From: Sipunculus nudus
Taxonomy: Eukaryota > Annelida > Sipuncula > Golfingiida > Sipunculidae
Direction of reading: 5' to 3'
Length of the DNA stretch: 64,000 nt
Assembly: GCA_026874595.1 (NCBI GenBank)
Contig: CM049308.1
Span: 74,250,624-74,314,623, forward strand
The notes below the pieces were generated by a model that saw only the letters and a list, made by a program, of their open reading frames with translations, searched no databases and was not told the DNA's origin. A program made the translations under genes and the position numbers. Of this stretch, positions 11,906-25,390 are shown in pieces (within the stretch, counting starts at the first letter, position 1; every line of letters starts with the position of its first letter).

Positions 11906-12301
11906 TATTATTCTATTATCAGTATATAAAGATACAGTTTTGTTCAGTTTTGAATTACTTCCTGGAATTATAGCTGGTCAAGGTGTTCTTTTGATGATTT
12001 TATTAAGTTCTATTACTTTAATAACAATAATTATAAAACACATATGTAATACAGATAGGGATCCTTAAATTTTTATCACATCTACAATTCCATTTTCCTA
12101 AACGATCCTGTAGTTTATAAAGTTGTATTGGAGGCATCATTGAAGTGCCATACAACACCAACGAATGCCCACGAATTAGTTATATTAATCCCATCAGTGA
12201 ATTCCATTAGCCGGCAGATGTACTGTGCTTAGCTTACACCTGATTTATATGGATTACTATCCACAGCTGTATTCTTGCAGCTTGTTCTGGCTTGTTCACT
12301 G

Positions 12302-12385
12302 ACTTCCCCATGTTTCCATAGGTTCATCTACTTCCCCATGTTTCCATAGGTTCACCTACTTCCCCATGTTTCCATTGGTTCCTTC
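12302..12385. repeat. 28-bp minisatellite, 3 copies
   Basis: Three tandem units of acttccccatgtttccat followed by a/t ggttc and a short variable end. The first two units are nearly identical; the third is diverged at its end. Confidence 0.9.
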
Positions 12386-12810
12386 TCCTAGCGTGCTAAA
12401 CCCTAATATCGTAAAGAATCCTAAACACACTTTTGTCTTACATGATTTTTGTGAGAAATTGCACATTCCTCCAAGATTAAAAATTATTACGTATTATTTG
12501 TATCTGTATATGTGAGTTAAAATAAAAAGAAATGGGATAGTTAAATAATTAACTATCATTTATGGAACATACTACTCAGTCGCACATGCATCAATACAAA
12601 ATACCTAATTCCCCATGAAAAGCGCGTAGTGGATTGTTAAATAGAGAAGTCCCAATACTCTGTTGTATATGTATATTAGAACGGAACTGATAAACTCTCC
12701 ATGAATAATGTTTAATAGATTAGCATATAAGGAAAGCACAACATTTTTGCAAACGCATTTTGAATAAAGGGAAAAACAATATAGCAGCTATTATTGGTAA
12801 ATTTGAACAG

Positions 12811-12951
12811 GTGAATGGGCACCATGGTCACTGTGGCTTTGCACTGTTACATGCGGTAATGGCGTTGAAATCCGAAAAAGGAATTGCACGGGGAATTCAT
12901 GTGAAGGCGACAATAGAGAAGAAAGACCATGCATAAGGAACCTCTGTCCAG
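12811..12951 (+). CDS. Exon 7: TSP1 repeat 2
   Basis: 141 nt, phase 1-1. It encodes WAPWSLWLCTVTCGNG, then NCTGNSC and PCIRNLC, giving six cysteines. The spacing between the last tryptophan and the first cysteine is one residue shorter than in the other repeats (WLC instead of W-x-x-C). The CTVTC motif is kept. It directly precedes MAM domain 2. Confidence 0.9.
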
Positions 12952-13380
12952 GTATCTTTAACTTTTCTACGTGTTTATAAATCACATTTAAATTATATAA
13001 TTTACATGACTGATACAAGATCCTGCGAAGTAAATGCAATGAAAATGTTAACAACACAAATATCAAAGTTTTCTGTTTAATTGTTGCCACCTTACTGTTG
13101 TCTTACATATACTGAATTTTAATTGTCCTTATTTGAACAATCCTATTGAATGTTTCGTATATTGGAAGAAACATCTGAGCATATATCCCTGGGGATTTGT
13201 TTTGGTTGCAATTTGAAATATTGGCCGTCAGATGAAAAATAAAGCAAATAATCAAATCTATGGTTTGTAAAGATATAGTGCCAAAGCTTGTGCTATTTAT
13301 ACGCCGTACAATGAATCACATAAAGTGCATCTATCAATAGAGCAATTATTTTTTTTATGCGTTTTATGTTTCACTCTCAG

Positions 13381-13512
13381 TGTACGAGTGCAATTTCGAC
13401 CTCAGTCCGTGTCTCCTGCAAAGTAAGAAAGATGACTTTGATTGGACAAGAAACCGTGGTTCCACTCAAAGTACAGGTACCGGCCCAGAAGCTGACCATA
13501 CTACTGGATTGG
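13381..13512 (+). CDS. Exon 8: MAM domain 2, N-terminal third
   Basis: 132 nt, phase 1-1, acceptor actctcag. It reads YECNFDLSPC (first two MAM cysteines), then DDFDWTRNRGSTQSTGTGP and a DHT, the canonical start of a MAM domain. The layout parallels exon 3, with introns at the same places in both MAM copies. Confidence 0.92.
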
Positions 13513-13681
13513 GTGCGTGATAAATTTGTTTTTATATTATAATTGTAACTTGAACAGTTTTACACATCACGTCCAATTAAACATTGTGAAGACAAGGTTA
13601 GAAGAAAGTGAAGAAAGTTAGACGAATGCAAGGAGTCAAGGTAAAAACTTTGAGACTAATATGTTTTTCATCTGAAAATAG

Positions 13682-13876
13682 GTTATTACATGTTTGTGGA
13701 AGCATCAGTTCCAAGGGTTGAAAATGACACAGCCACACTTGTATCACCCAGATTATTAGTGAAGGGAAGAGAAACGTGTTTGGACTTCTGGTATCACATG
13801 CATGGTGCAGATATCGGAGAACTTAAAGTTAGTGCTCTGTACGAAGATAACACTGTGGGAATACTTATACTCTCAG
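13682..13876 (+). CDS. Exon 9: MAM domain 2, middle third
   Basis: 195 nt, phase 1-1. It encodes GYYMFVEASVP, then TATLVSPRLL, then ETCLDFWYHMHGADIGELKV, the conserved third cysteine and FWYHM-G motif. It aligns position for position with exon 4. Confidence 0.93.
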
Positions 13877-14079
13877 GTAGGTGAGCAGAGTAAAACCCTG
13901 TTGAAAGTATCACTTCTTAAGTACCAACATGTACTAGTATATAACAAACCATAAACAATTGTCAATGATCGTAGATGCTGAAGGTGTTTCCTTAAGCAAT
14001 GTCATTTTGTTAATATTCATAACAAAACATGAAGGCTTGATGCTGCTGAATTAGATTTCTTTTTTCTTATGAAACACAG

Positions 14080-14232
14080 GGAATAAAGGGGACCAATGGA
14101 TTGAGGAAAAAAGCACACTACTGGAGAGAATTGTTGAAGTAGAATTCACGGCTACTTTGGGTGATGACTTTCTTGGTGATATAGCTATTGATGACGTAAT
14201 TATTACTGAAGGAAGATGCTCTGGCCAAACTG
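14080..14232 (+). CDS. Exon 10: MAM domain 2, C-terminal third
   Basis: 153 nt, phase 1-1. It encodes GNKGDQWIEEK, an EFTATLGDDFLGDIAIDD segment and TEGRCSG with the fourth cysteine. It completes MAM domain 2. An 11 kb intron follows. Confidence 0.93.
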
Positions 14233-17200
14233 GTGAGTAATTTTTTAATAATATTCATGAGAATTCTTTGTACTGCTACAAGAAGTATTCCTGGACGTCA
14301 ATTCGCCAAAACGCTCCTAAAAATCTATTCATTTGTACATTGTAGCGGAAATGTAATATTGCATCTAACTTATGTAAGACAGGCTCTTTTGTAATCCTTC
14401 AAAAAGGGTCAAATTTCATATAAAATTCTGATTGGAGATATGATAATTATAAATTTGGTTGATTTTGAAGAACAGTGGATTGTTAACCGATGCTTGCTTA
14501 TCTGCTGATACACCTTGAAAGTAATTATAAAAAATACTTAACACATAATGACCATTATACTTTAAACTCACGGTTTAAAAGTTCAGGACACTTTGTAAGC
14601 AAGAGTGTGTTTTATGTTTCGAAAGCATAATATGATTGCTGCTATGGTTTAATCCCTTCTCTTTCTTGTGCACCTGCTTGTACCTATCCAAAAGATAAAA
14701 TATGAATTAACATTTTTTTGTAACGTGAACACTTATGCGGTAAAATGTGTTTATTATTGACAATTTAGAAAGAGAATCTACTAAAGATATGCACTAAAGA
14801 AACGGTTCTTCATGTTTGGCATGTTGACTGCGGATTGTTATTTATGATAATACAGAAGATTTAAAATCTGCATCATATGTAATGTTTAAAATATACAAAT
14901 TTTGCATTACTCATTTTGCCTGGGTCTTGCATGGTCTCTACTACAAGTGGCAGTGGTCCATTCTAAGACTACCATTTTAATTAACGAAGCACTAACAGAA
15001 AAAAATTAAAATCTTATAAATACGTTACTTTATTCTGAATTAAGTTTAAGAGATTCTCTTCACACGATAAATGGGAAATGTTGCCGCATTAATATAAAGC
15101 CATTTTACATTCTTTATAATTATTAACTGCGACTGTACCACACCATTCAGTTACTCATGAATAAGCCCAGGTTCCTCTCTCTGATAATATTCTATTAACA
15201 AATCAATTACAAAACTTTTATTTTTGTTTGTGTTGGTAACCGCCTGCATATTTGCTTCACAAATCACCTTGCAGGTTATATATTACGTAATAAAAATGCA
15301 GAATTCGGATTCGGACCAGATGACATGACGGTAGCACACGATTACCCCGGGTTCATCAAATTGATGTATGGTCAAATTAATCTTCATAACCAGTATATGC
15401 TATATCTGTTAATCAGAATTTGGGTGACAGCAAAGCTTAAAACAGAAAGATTTTGAATGAGATGCAAATAAAACGTATGTCCCCTCCAAATGTAGTCCCA
15501 ATGCAATATTTAATAAATACTTAAAATTTATTCAGTTTAGTGAAACCGCATGGCCACCATGTAATTTCAAAGTAATTTTATTAAATTGTTTGATAATACA
15601 GAATATATTTACATATACTTGACACCGAAAACAGGGCTTAAAGTACATATGAATTTAACTTTGAATATTTTAAATTATGGGTTTGTGACTCATTATTTCA
15701 ATCACACTAGAGGAGATTGGGGATATAGGAACTCGGAGCAAAACCAGATTGTGTTAAGGATCATACTGCTCATACATTCCTTGGCAGATCCGAAACAGGG
15801 GCATTCGGTCTTTACCATGTTTTTTTCAGTATCTTTATGGTGGTACATGCAGGGCTCTCTGGAACGTGAGGTAAGCCTCTCTGAAGCCTCACTTAGAAGC
15901 TCGGTGCTTCACGTCCAGTCGTCTAATTGTACTATTAGTACATGCAGCAATATATCTTAAAATTCATTAAGAAAAAATAAACGTCATAACATGGACATGT
16001 CTTGAAGCAGGCTGTTTATACGTTTAATGGGTAATAGTGCACAATACATTCAGGATATCATTTGAGTTTTGCCATTTTGATTGATCAGACCAAAATCCAG
16101 GAATATTACTAAAAATAAGATGGACAATGTTAACTTTTGAAGGCATTAAACTGCAATAAAAATATGAGGCTCGCAAAAACACATTTCGTAAACACAGTTT
16201 TCGCATGGAGAACTACGTGTATTCGCAATAGAAACACATTCATCCATCACCAAAGCCTTTCACAATGTACGCCCTGAATTTCTAGGAGAGAAAGAGGGCA
16301 TATTCAGTTTTATGCAGGTTATGATTTATTAACCAGAAGTTACTCTTGATCTGACAGCATCATTCACAGTGAATGTGAAATATTCTTCAAATATGCTTTT
16401 AATTACGACACTAAGTCGCCTTAATTTAACGTGACAATTGCCCGTATACACACATAAACAGGAATACGCGACTTTGAGGCCTGCGGTTACGTGTATATTT
16501 CGAGTTACAATGGTTTACCCGAATGCTGTATCATTTCACTCTCATACTGAAAAAACTCCTTTTGGGGGGACTGCTAATGGTGCATACAGGCCAGATGTTG
16601 CGCTGGACCAAGAGACCCTTAACCTCAAGGAAATACCAGCATATCCGTGCAGCAGCGACCGGTCAACTGTTTATAGAGCTGACCCCACAGAACAGGACAG
16701 ACTACTCAACAGGTTCATATTCTACCGCCTCCAATAGCAGTTCACATAAAGGAACACACTCTTCGTGTGTGCACGTGCAGTCTGTATTATTCGAGGTGTG
16801 TAAGAAACCTTTAGATTTATTGCTAAAATCCAGTTTTGAAACAAGAGCAATTCATTTTCTCTAAGGTGTGTTGATGGATAAATTCATTATTTTCTGCTAT
16901 AAACCGTGATATGACTCAACATAAAACTGCATCGGCAGAATTTTTACACATTAGCATAATGCCTCGTCGAGATTTTACAAGTATGGGTATACTGTCATGC
17001 ATGTACTACCCTAAATGTAGCTTGTTCACATTCAATTTCCATGTCCGTGTATTCTTTTATATATATATCAAGTGTAATTTGGTAACATTTTTACAATAAT
17101 TTAGAAAATGTAAAAAGTTAATAATAGATAGGTTTACCCTTAATCTGAAGACTAAAATTAATTCAAAATGTGCATATGAAAGGAAACATCTTCACCATAA

Positions 17201-18365
17201 TTGTTGAAGTTGTATGATTAAATTGTCATTATTGTGTATTCTTGTCAAGTGGACTTACAATATAATCATTTATACTTCCTATAATGTTAACTGTGGCACT
17301 AAAGAATCGATTCCTATATGATCCTGATTAGAGCCCATGTCTAAAGAAGACACCTGAGCATTTATATAGATGTGTAATTTCTTTGAACACTATTACATAA
17401 AATATACATTGTTTATACTTTATTCTGCATGAACACAAGTGTATCCCTTCACAATTTTGCATAAAACATTCAGCTACGTAGACTTAGCATTATTATATTC
17501 AATTTAGTGTAATCACCAAGTGAAGGTGTAACGCCCCTCATAAACTTTCTGACAAAAAAAGTTGGATCAGTGCAGTATTTGTCACTTCGGAACGTCGTTA
17601 CTGAGTGCTAAGGTAATCATTACAACGTTTTTTATTCAAGTTTACCTTATGTCACCGTTCCATGTGGAATCCACACTTACTGTAAAAAGTTTGCCACACA
17701 TAATTTTCTTTAATCACATATTTAAAGGCAACATCAAGGCAAATTCGCTTATCAGTTTGTTGATTCTGAAAGCGTACAACTTCAGTGTATGATAAGCCAT
17801 TGTTTCTCAAAATCTGTTGGCCTTAAAAATGTCTTTTCTCATTTGAAAGCCCAAATGAAAGAAGAAACAAAGAAGACTCACCATTCAAATTATGCACTTA
17901 ACGGTTTATAGTCCTCCCCTCGTTAACATCACATTTGAACAGAGTTCATAAAGTGGACTCAGTAAACCTTATCACAGCTACGTGTGAGTCTCTGCCGACT
18001 AACTCTGAAACCAACCACTGGCCCCAAAATTCAGATACTATAAATCGCCCAGAAACTTCATCAGATCCGATTGATGATTACAGCGACCGAGATAAATAAC
18101 ATTATAATACAGATGACTAAATTGAATACGACCTTATTAGAAAATAAGCAGTATTTCTGCTATCGGTGCAGACTAAGCATTATGTGCCAGCAAGTGTGAC
18201 TGATGAAAGTGAAGTCGGCGCTCGAGCCAGTCACAGGTCTCCAGAAAATCCGACCCGCACTGGCTTCCTCAGCAACGACACGACAAAACTTGACAGATTG
18301 AGTCGGAATCAATTAGATATTTAAGCGATAACAGAAGATACTTGAGAGAGTTGAAGATCGTAGTG
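14233..18365. other. Intron 10, 5' part: no gene recognised
   Basis: About 4.1 kb of AT-rich sequence. I found no domain signature on either strand. Short open frames at 15586-15960 and 16438-16864 have no recognisable motif or phase-compatible exon structure. Confidence 0.5.
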
Positions 18366-18440
18366 AGATAGGTGGTGAAAGCCGGAGAAACCTGGGATCG
18401 AACCCGCGTCGCCAGCGCAGAAGACCGAGCGTTCCAGCAG
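18366..18440 (-). repeat. Possible tRNA-derived SINE head
   Basis: On the minus strand the text contains ggttcgatccc, matching the tRNA B box, preceded by a gctggcgacgc stretch. No intact cloverleaf can be drawn, so a SINE fragment is more likely than a tRNA gene. Confidence 0.3.
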
Positions 18441-18479
18441 TGTAATTCAAGTTTTTCTTAATGAATTAAGTTCCATTCA

Positions 18480-21400
18480 TGAAGCTCATTCTGTATATTA
18501 AAAAATCACGTTAAAGGAAAAATTGGAAAGAACAACAATATCGCCGACTGTATTCATGTACTGGATCCGTTTATAAAGATAAATCATATATTACAAGACC
18601 CATTTTCACTATTTCGAACCCGTTCCTCACAAAAGTGTTCACACAACAGCTTCTGAACCGATCTGTCATAATTGTCCCAACCAGTCATTACAGGCCATGA
18701 TTAGGGATGAAACATTGGCAACTACTTTGAAAGACACAACGTTTCCAAAATACCTCGCTTTCGTATTTTACAGATGGAAGGTGTATAAGAAAAACACATT
18801 TTTATTGACAATCCAGATGCCTTGAAATTACTTATCTATCATGATGCTTTTGAAAAAGTAAACCTACTTGGTTCAGCCAAGAAAAAGCATAACATTCCGA
18901 CAATATATTATTCTTTAGGCAAGTTGCATAGGAGTATTCTAAATGTACCACAGTTAGTGTTATTATGCAGTTTAAGAGAGTGATTTCAAAAGTACGGACA
19001 AAAAGAAATAATGGCTTCTTTAATATCCGTTTATTCGATCTTGACATAAACGGATTTGATCTCGGTCGCTTTGGGAAAAGACTATGGACTTTTGCAGTCA
19101 ATTTGGGCAGTCACATGTTTAGAACTAGAGAACTTTATGTCTGTGGCTCACAGCTGTAGGTACTGGGATATTTCAAAACAAACCTAGAAGAAGGCCACGT
19201 GTTCCCTTTGGATTTTGAATTAAGGATCAAAGAAAATTAGGACAATTCGGTGCAAGAAGTTAACAATAGTAATAGTAATGGAATCAAATTTGATTCGGAA
19301 TTTATATCACTTTCACCTTACAAACCCAAGACTTCCTCCATGTCTTGGTCATAATTTATTTGAGGGTATAGTGAAGGATGATTTAAATTAATTTTGAGTC
19401 ATTTGATTGAAAAGGGGTGGTTAGATTATCTTTATCATAAACAAAAATTCATGATTTTAAATTTAAAGGGACTGATGTACATGATGGGCAACCATATACT
19501 CTAAACAGCAAACTATTAGTGGACGTGCTATTCAGGTCTGGGTTTTACTCCGGTTCCTACCCTTATTGATCAGCGGTAAGAGGTTCAAAAACGAAAGTAA
19601 CAAAGTGTGGTGCTTACTGTACTTCACAGATTAATTGTTGAACTAATCAGTGCACCAGCCATTTCAGAGGGCTGGAAAGAAATTATGCTTGATCATATAT
19701 AGAAATATATTGAGAACAGAGTTACAGAGAGACTTTTCCTCAGTAATAACTAAAAGCAAAACACAACATTCTTACCCATTATCCTGAACTCACCTTACAG
19801 TGTGGTCCACTTATTAGAGAGACTATAGACATTACCCTTTGAAAGCAAACCTTCTTTTTTCAAGAGTTGAAGTTCAGCATAAATTTACCAAAATGTAACA
19901 CAGTCTTTGGCAGAGAAGCATCAACTCCTACGGGCACTGTACAGTTAAGGATCATTATTCAGGCCCTCTATATCCTACAAATCATCCATCACATCCAATA
20001 TTTAACTGTACGGTGACCAAATTCAGCAAGCTATAAAAAAAATTTCCGACAATTGACATATAGCTCGGAGGCTACTGTTTGCAAACACTATTGTTAATGT
20101 AATCTCATTCAGTAAATGGTCAGGTGATCGTCATATACAGAAAAGCTCAACATCGGCTGGTTATGAGAGAAGTAAGACTATTTTATTCCAAAACACTGCC
20201 ATATATTTTCTTGCTACGTAAAGAGTATCCCAGTATCAAGTCTATCTGAAGAGGTGAAGCAGTGAGGCAGCACTAGCACTTTTTGTGCAAAAAATGAAAG
20301 CTGTGCAGGAGAAGTTGATTGAAAATGGGATTCAAGATATGGCTGACCTAGAATTTATTGATCCAGAGATGCACCTAATCGAGACACTTCTCTTGCCTTG
20401 ATGCAGGAGGATATTCTTAAAACTAAAACAAAACTTCTAAAAACCAATATGCGTTGCTTTGCATCTCTATTTAAATTATACTGTACAAAATTTGTCGTAG
20501 CAGCACTGTGAAGCTGCATGGAAACGCCCAAGACCCCTCAGCAAACTCATTTTGATAAAGATAGAAGTCCGTCCATCACTTAACAAGTAACACCAACGAC
20601 TGCGAGTTCCCTAAAGAAGTGCAGCCCGCATGTAAAACAATATGAGGCCAGCAAAAAATTATCTCCTAGAGATGGTTAGGTCCTAAGTAGAGATATCCAA
20701 AGCACAGCACAACGCCTGTTCAGGCAAATCTGGATGCAATTAAAAAGCAATTGTGGTTACTTATCCAAATTCATTCATGGACTCATTGCCACGATTTGGG
20801 AAGCTGGACTTTGGCTTGGTATCTCTGTCAAATCATCTGAAGAACATATTTGATACTCTGGACATATCCCATGGAAGAACCTTCTTTAATTACGAAGCTC
20901 CTTGAATGGCAGAACACAGATGATGATCATGGGAGCAAAAAACGACAGCCTGCATCCGTCCGACAGCAGGACAGCTACGGCTGTGCTATATGGCAGCCAG
21001 ATATCCCGGATGGCGAATCCGCTGATACTCGCTGATATTCTCAGGAGAAAAGAATATGGCTGACAGAGGAAAACCAGAAAAAAAATCAAGACAGCAAAAT
21101 GATAAACCAACTTATGATCGAGACTTATCCTTCGCAGAGGTACTACATCAACAAAGGCCCACATCTAAACACAGCTTAAACTGGTCCTTCCTTTTTCAGT
21201 CGTTTCACCTGAAACATTTTGAACATTTAATGGACCTGATGGACAAAGAAATGACAAGCAAGTTACGTGAAAAAATTACGTTTCTTCGAGGCTCAGTCAA
21301 AAACTGCATCTGCAGCACAGCATTTATCTGTTTTGGCCGAGTTGGTTGGGAAGTATATGGAACTCTCATCCTTGCGGACATTAAACAGGATCTCTTCAAA

Positions 21401-21495
21401 CAAGTAGAGGTAAGCTTTTTATTTTACCCATTTCTGTAAATAAACTTTATATAGCTAATAAATATGCTAATTAAATATATGATGTATAACATGTA

Positions 21496-21560
<65 letters not shown>

Positions 21561-22828
21561 CAGTTTAGTTTGATTTTAAAAGTCTGCTATTAAAGGAACC
21601 TTAGATGCAGACGAAGTCGTGTTGACGTTCACACCAAAAACAATAATTTATGATAATTTACATGTATTAAAACCATCAGAATCCTTTCAGCAAATTCGCT
21701 ATACAATGGAATGTAACAGAACTATACATTGTTTTTTTTTTACCTTTTTATCAGAAACCACTACAGCACAGGACATCGAAGAGGGGCACTTGGCCCATCC
21801 ATAGGTGGTTCTTAGTGGTACGGTCACAAATCGGGCATATTCCATAAAAGAAGACTAAAATTATATCATGTTGAACTCCATCTAATACTTCACTACCTCA
21901 ACACATAATTTAATTACATCAGCGCTTAAATTTTATGATATCATTTATGCACATGGACCAATAAACCTCACGAAGTGACGTAGTGCATGCTTATGTTAAT
22001 TTCAATTTTTTTTTTTTTTTTGGAAGGAGAGGGTAACGTTACATTTTTATATTAACAATATTTGAACCAACTACTATTGGACAAAACATACTGATCTGCT
22101 GTTGTGCGTTTTTCATGTTTTGCCCTTTTAATGCTTCTGGGATCTCATCCTTTTGTCCAAAAATGCTACGTAGTTGTGGAAGGCTGCATCGTAGACCAGA
22201 ATGTAAGCCTATGGACGGCTCTTGGTCTGGCCCTTGCAGCCTACTATACTTTCGATATTCCAAATCCCAGTTCAGTGGGACAGACACTTGAATTCATTCA
22301 AAGGTATGTATTCCTGATAGCTATTTGGTGAAAGAAACTTGCTCTGACTGCAGCACAGGTTATTTTTATTAACCTGTCACTTTGGATTTAATAATACTAC
22401 TTTTACTATAAACATTACTATACAGCTAAAATCATCTATAATTAATACTGTCAACAATACTTTGAATGCTGTAATTTTCTCTTACTACGACTCTTACAGG
22501 TAACTTTTCTTCAATCTTCGGTTAGAGTCAATTATTCAAGCTAAACTCCAGAATATAATTTTTCTATATTTCAGAGAAATATTTAAAATATACATTTCAT
22601 AACCCATGATAATATATTTCGTTATCATTTAGACATCTTATACTCATACACGTAATAAACTCAAGAAATAAATCGTTCATACAAAGATTGGAGATAATTC
22701 GTCTTTTTTTTTCGACTAATGACGTTATTTTGATACGTTACAGAGCCTTGGCTGGCATCAACCCGACCAGGGGATCGAAGGTCAAAAAGACGGAAAACAA
22801 AGAAAGACCAGCTACAAGCATCCGGTAG
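18480..22828 (+). pseudogene. Decayed copy of a multi-copy uncharacterised, probably transposon-borne gene
   Basis: Scattered plus-strand frames with many stops and shifts read like a protein family often seen as many-copy uncharacterised genes in fish, cnidarians and molluscs. Near 18805-18960: NPDALKLLIYHDAFEKVNLL, then LGSAKKKHNIPTIYYSLGKL. Near 19330: RLPPCLGHNLFEGIVKDDL. Near 19790-19920: FESKPSFFKS and EKHQLLRAL. Near 20300: VQEKLIENGIQDMADLEFID. The end has CYVVVEGCIVD and PSSVGQTLEFIQR (22161-22303), a gtatgt donor, and an acceptor at 22743 followed by ALAGINPTRGSKVKKTENKE and a stop at 22826. The surviving intron shows it is not a processed copy. The family comparison is from memory. 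Confidence 0.55.
21500..21559. repeat. (TA)n microsatellite
   Basis: About 60 nt of pure AT repeat inside the decayed element. Confidence 0.95.
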
Positions 22829-23267
22829 TTGTGTGACAGGCTCCGTGACATTGACAACGAATGGACAGTTTGAGAAAATTTAAAACACTTTTTGTTATGC
22901 TTGGGGGGGGGGGGGGGAGTTGTTCTGAATATTCATGGACATGTACATATATTTTTTTCTATTCCCTGCACAAAATGTATTTAAAGAAAGACCAGAACGG
23001 GATAATGTTTACCAGAATGTGATATTTTTAGCATACCTATATGTACAAATGGGTAATTATTTTTTTAATAATTTTAATCCCTACATTTGAAGTATCAATA
23101 AACTTTTCGCCAGCGATTATATAAGGTTTTATTTGTCAGACAACTGATCACAGATCAGTGATTAGTTAAACTTTATTATACATTTATAATGTTATACAAA
23201 CAGAGGAATCAAATTTTGTCTGACATTTTTACTTCTACGTAGTTTCGTGCAATGTGTTGCACTCATC

Positions 23268-23304
<37 letters not shown>

Positions 23305-25249
23305 CGGATAAACTCGTTATGTTTGCATCCATTTATATATCGTGCCTCTCTGTTTGATATAATAAAATAGTGTTTTATAAGTACAAGATTTAGTGTTCTT
23401 TCCTTCAGTTACGTCTGGAGAAAAAATGGAACATTAGTGTAAAATTGCGCGAATACTAAAACTCAAATGTGCGTAACATCAAGCACTTTGTCGCAAATTT
23501 ACGGAATTTCTGTTATTTATAAATGTGCGTAAAATTACGCGACTATGTAGCTTTTCTGCGGGACTTTGTTGGGTTAAAAAAAGAATAATTTTTCACAGTG
23601 TTTTCTCTCTCTTGTTTTTGTTTAAAATCTTTTATAAATTAAACTTAAATCTTACAGCAAAACGTTTTGACAACACACAGTCAGTCATTAATTGATATAC
23701 ATTTCGCGATTCAGTTGATAAATGTACTAAAGTAAAATCGTTAAAGAAAACAAAAATTCACAATTCCTTAATTATCTTAATTATCTAGAGGAAAACGTTT
23801 CCATGGTGATAATAACATGAAAATACATGCAAATTAAGACATACATAAGCAATAAATATGCAAACTTAAACTGGTCCATTAACATCAACAAAGAGGTATT
23901 TAATCTTCATCGTATCCTTAGATGATGTCTGTGCTGCGAACAGCCTGATCACCGAGTTCGGCGGTCGTCAAAGCCGGAGGAAAAGCTAAGGAAAACCCAG
24001 GATCGTTGCCTGGGTCTTGAAAAAGGTGGGTGCGTGCCTGTCATACTGCGGAGCGGAGTAAGGACGAGGCGGCATTCGCTGGTGTGAGCTCATCGCTCAA
24101 ATGAGAGGGTTTACGGTCGGAACCTTGGCCTTGGCCTGATGTGTTAAGTCACGATAGCGCACTACGGTAAAGAAAACCTCTTTCTTGAAGCAACGGAAAG
24201 GCTCATCTGGCAAACACTCTGTCAGCTCGAATCCATTTGAAGAAAGCTGTCCTTTAGTTTCTGCTACAGCACAGGACCTTATTAACCTGTTGACAGAAGG
24301 GTCCCTGAATTCAAACCTGTTCCACCAGCTTCAGCAGGGTGTCATCCATAGCAGATGGCTGCTGGATTTTTATCCTTGAAGAACGTGGTGTGGCATGTGA
24401 GGAAAAAGAATCCTTTAAGTAAGCTGACGTCAACGGCACATCAGAGTCGGCATTTGATACTGTGTCAGCATCTCCTGTCGTCTGAGTTGGACCAAGGACT
24501 TTTCGAAACTGTGTTGTGATCGTCACAGTCGCGATGTGTGATTCGCGGTTTCTTAGTGAGCATGTAACTAAATAGCCACGACTCAATGATTATTTCGTCG
24601 CCTGACCTGGTATTCTACAAAAAAAAGACCTTTCTGTGTTCATGCCCGATACTGGCGAGCTATTCCTAGTTGTGGGTCATCTGCCAATCGAAAGCACGCT
24701 GACCGTGGAATATCCCCCGCGGTAAATGTCGCGGTTCCGAGAGGTAAAATGCTTACACGGACATTTTTACCTTGTATTGGAAGATCAGATGGACCCTGTA
24801 CAACTTCATCAGCTCATATAGTCTATCTCAGTTGCTTTTTATCACGGTTTACATATATGTGCATGGTATCCTATGATTCTTGCAATTTATTCGGTTTCCT
24901 TGATTCATATGTTGCTATTATCCGATGGAACTTCGTTGTTGAATAAAGTACATTTTACACAATTGTTTATGGCTTTATTTACATCATTGATCGTTTTATG
25001 CCTATTTTTAAATTATATAATTCAGATTAAATATTGAAAATTAAGTGCAGCATGCATTGTCATCCCTGGGTAGAGTGTATACTGCTAGGATCTTCTTGAT
25101 ACTTATGCGGCAAAATGCGTAATCCGGCAAAATTCTTGATCCCTGATGGTGCCGGATTAAAGGGGTTCGACTATATATAAATTTATATTATTTTTGCATC
25201 AGACCAGGTTATATATGAAATTTCTTTTAAAATATATGATTTTTCTAAG
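22829..25249. other. Intron 10, 3' part: no gene recognised
   Basis: Contains a poly-G run (about 22904-22917), a (TA)n tract (23270-23302) and minus-strand open text at 24311-24586 (91 residues) without a recognisable motif. No TSP1 or MAM exon was found between 14232 and 25250. Confidence 0.5.
23270..23302. repeat. (TA)n microsatellite
   Basis: About 33 nt of TA repeat. Confidence 0.9.
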
Positions 25250-25390
25250 TCCTCCAACAGTGGCAGGGATGGAGTCTTTGTTCGAGAAGCTGTGGAGGGG
25301 GAACCAGGAAACGCATACGTGGTTGTGACAGCCCGCCTTGTGCTGGACCATCAAAGGAGCAACAGTCATGTAACATCGATCCCTGCCAAA
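25250..25390 (+). CDS. Exon 11: TSP1 repeat 3
   Basis: 141 nt. It encodes WQGWSLCSRSCGGGTRKRIR, GCDSPPC and SCNIDPC, six cysteines. Two acceptors are possible. I chose the one after ttttctaag because it gives the phase-1 start seen in all neighbours; the later caacag would give phase 0. The exon ends in phase 1 before gtgagt. Confidence 0.88.

Noticed and set aside
15820-15873. Possible exon (acceptor ttttttcag, donor gtaagc) reading SLWWYMQGSLERE
   Set aside because: It has no TSP1 or MAM cysteines, and its phases (1 to 0) do not fit the neighbouring exons.
16438-16864. Overlapping plus-strand open frames
   Set aside because: No motif in either frame and no phase-compatible splice sites; likely chance.
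18366-18440. tRNA gene on the minus strand
   Set aside because: A B-box is present but no full cloverleaf or clear anticodon stem could be drawn; kept only as a possible SINE head.
24311-24586. 91-residue minus-strand open frame
   Set aside because: Ser/Thr-rich text without a recognised motif. Flanking minus-strand sequence does not continue it.
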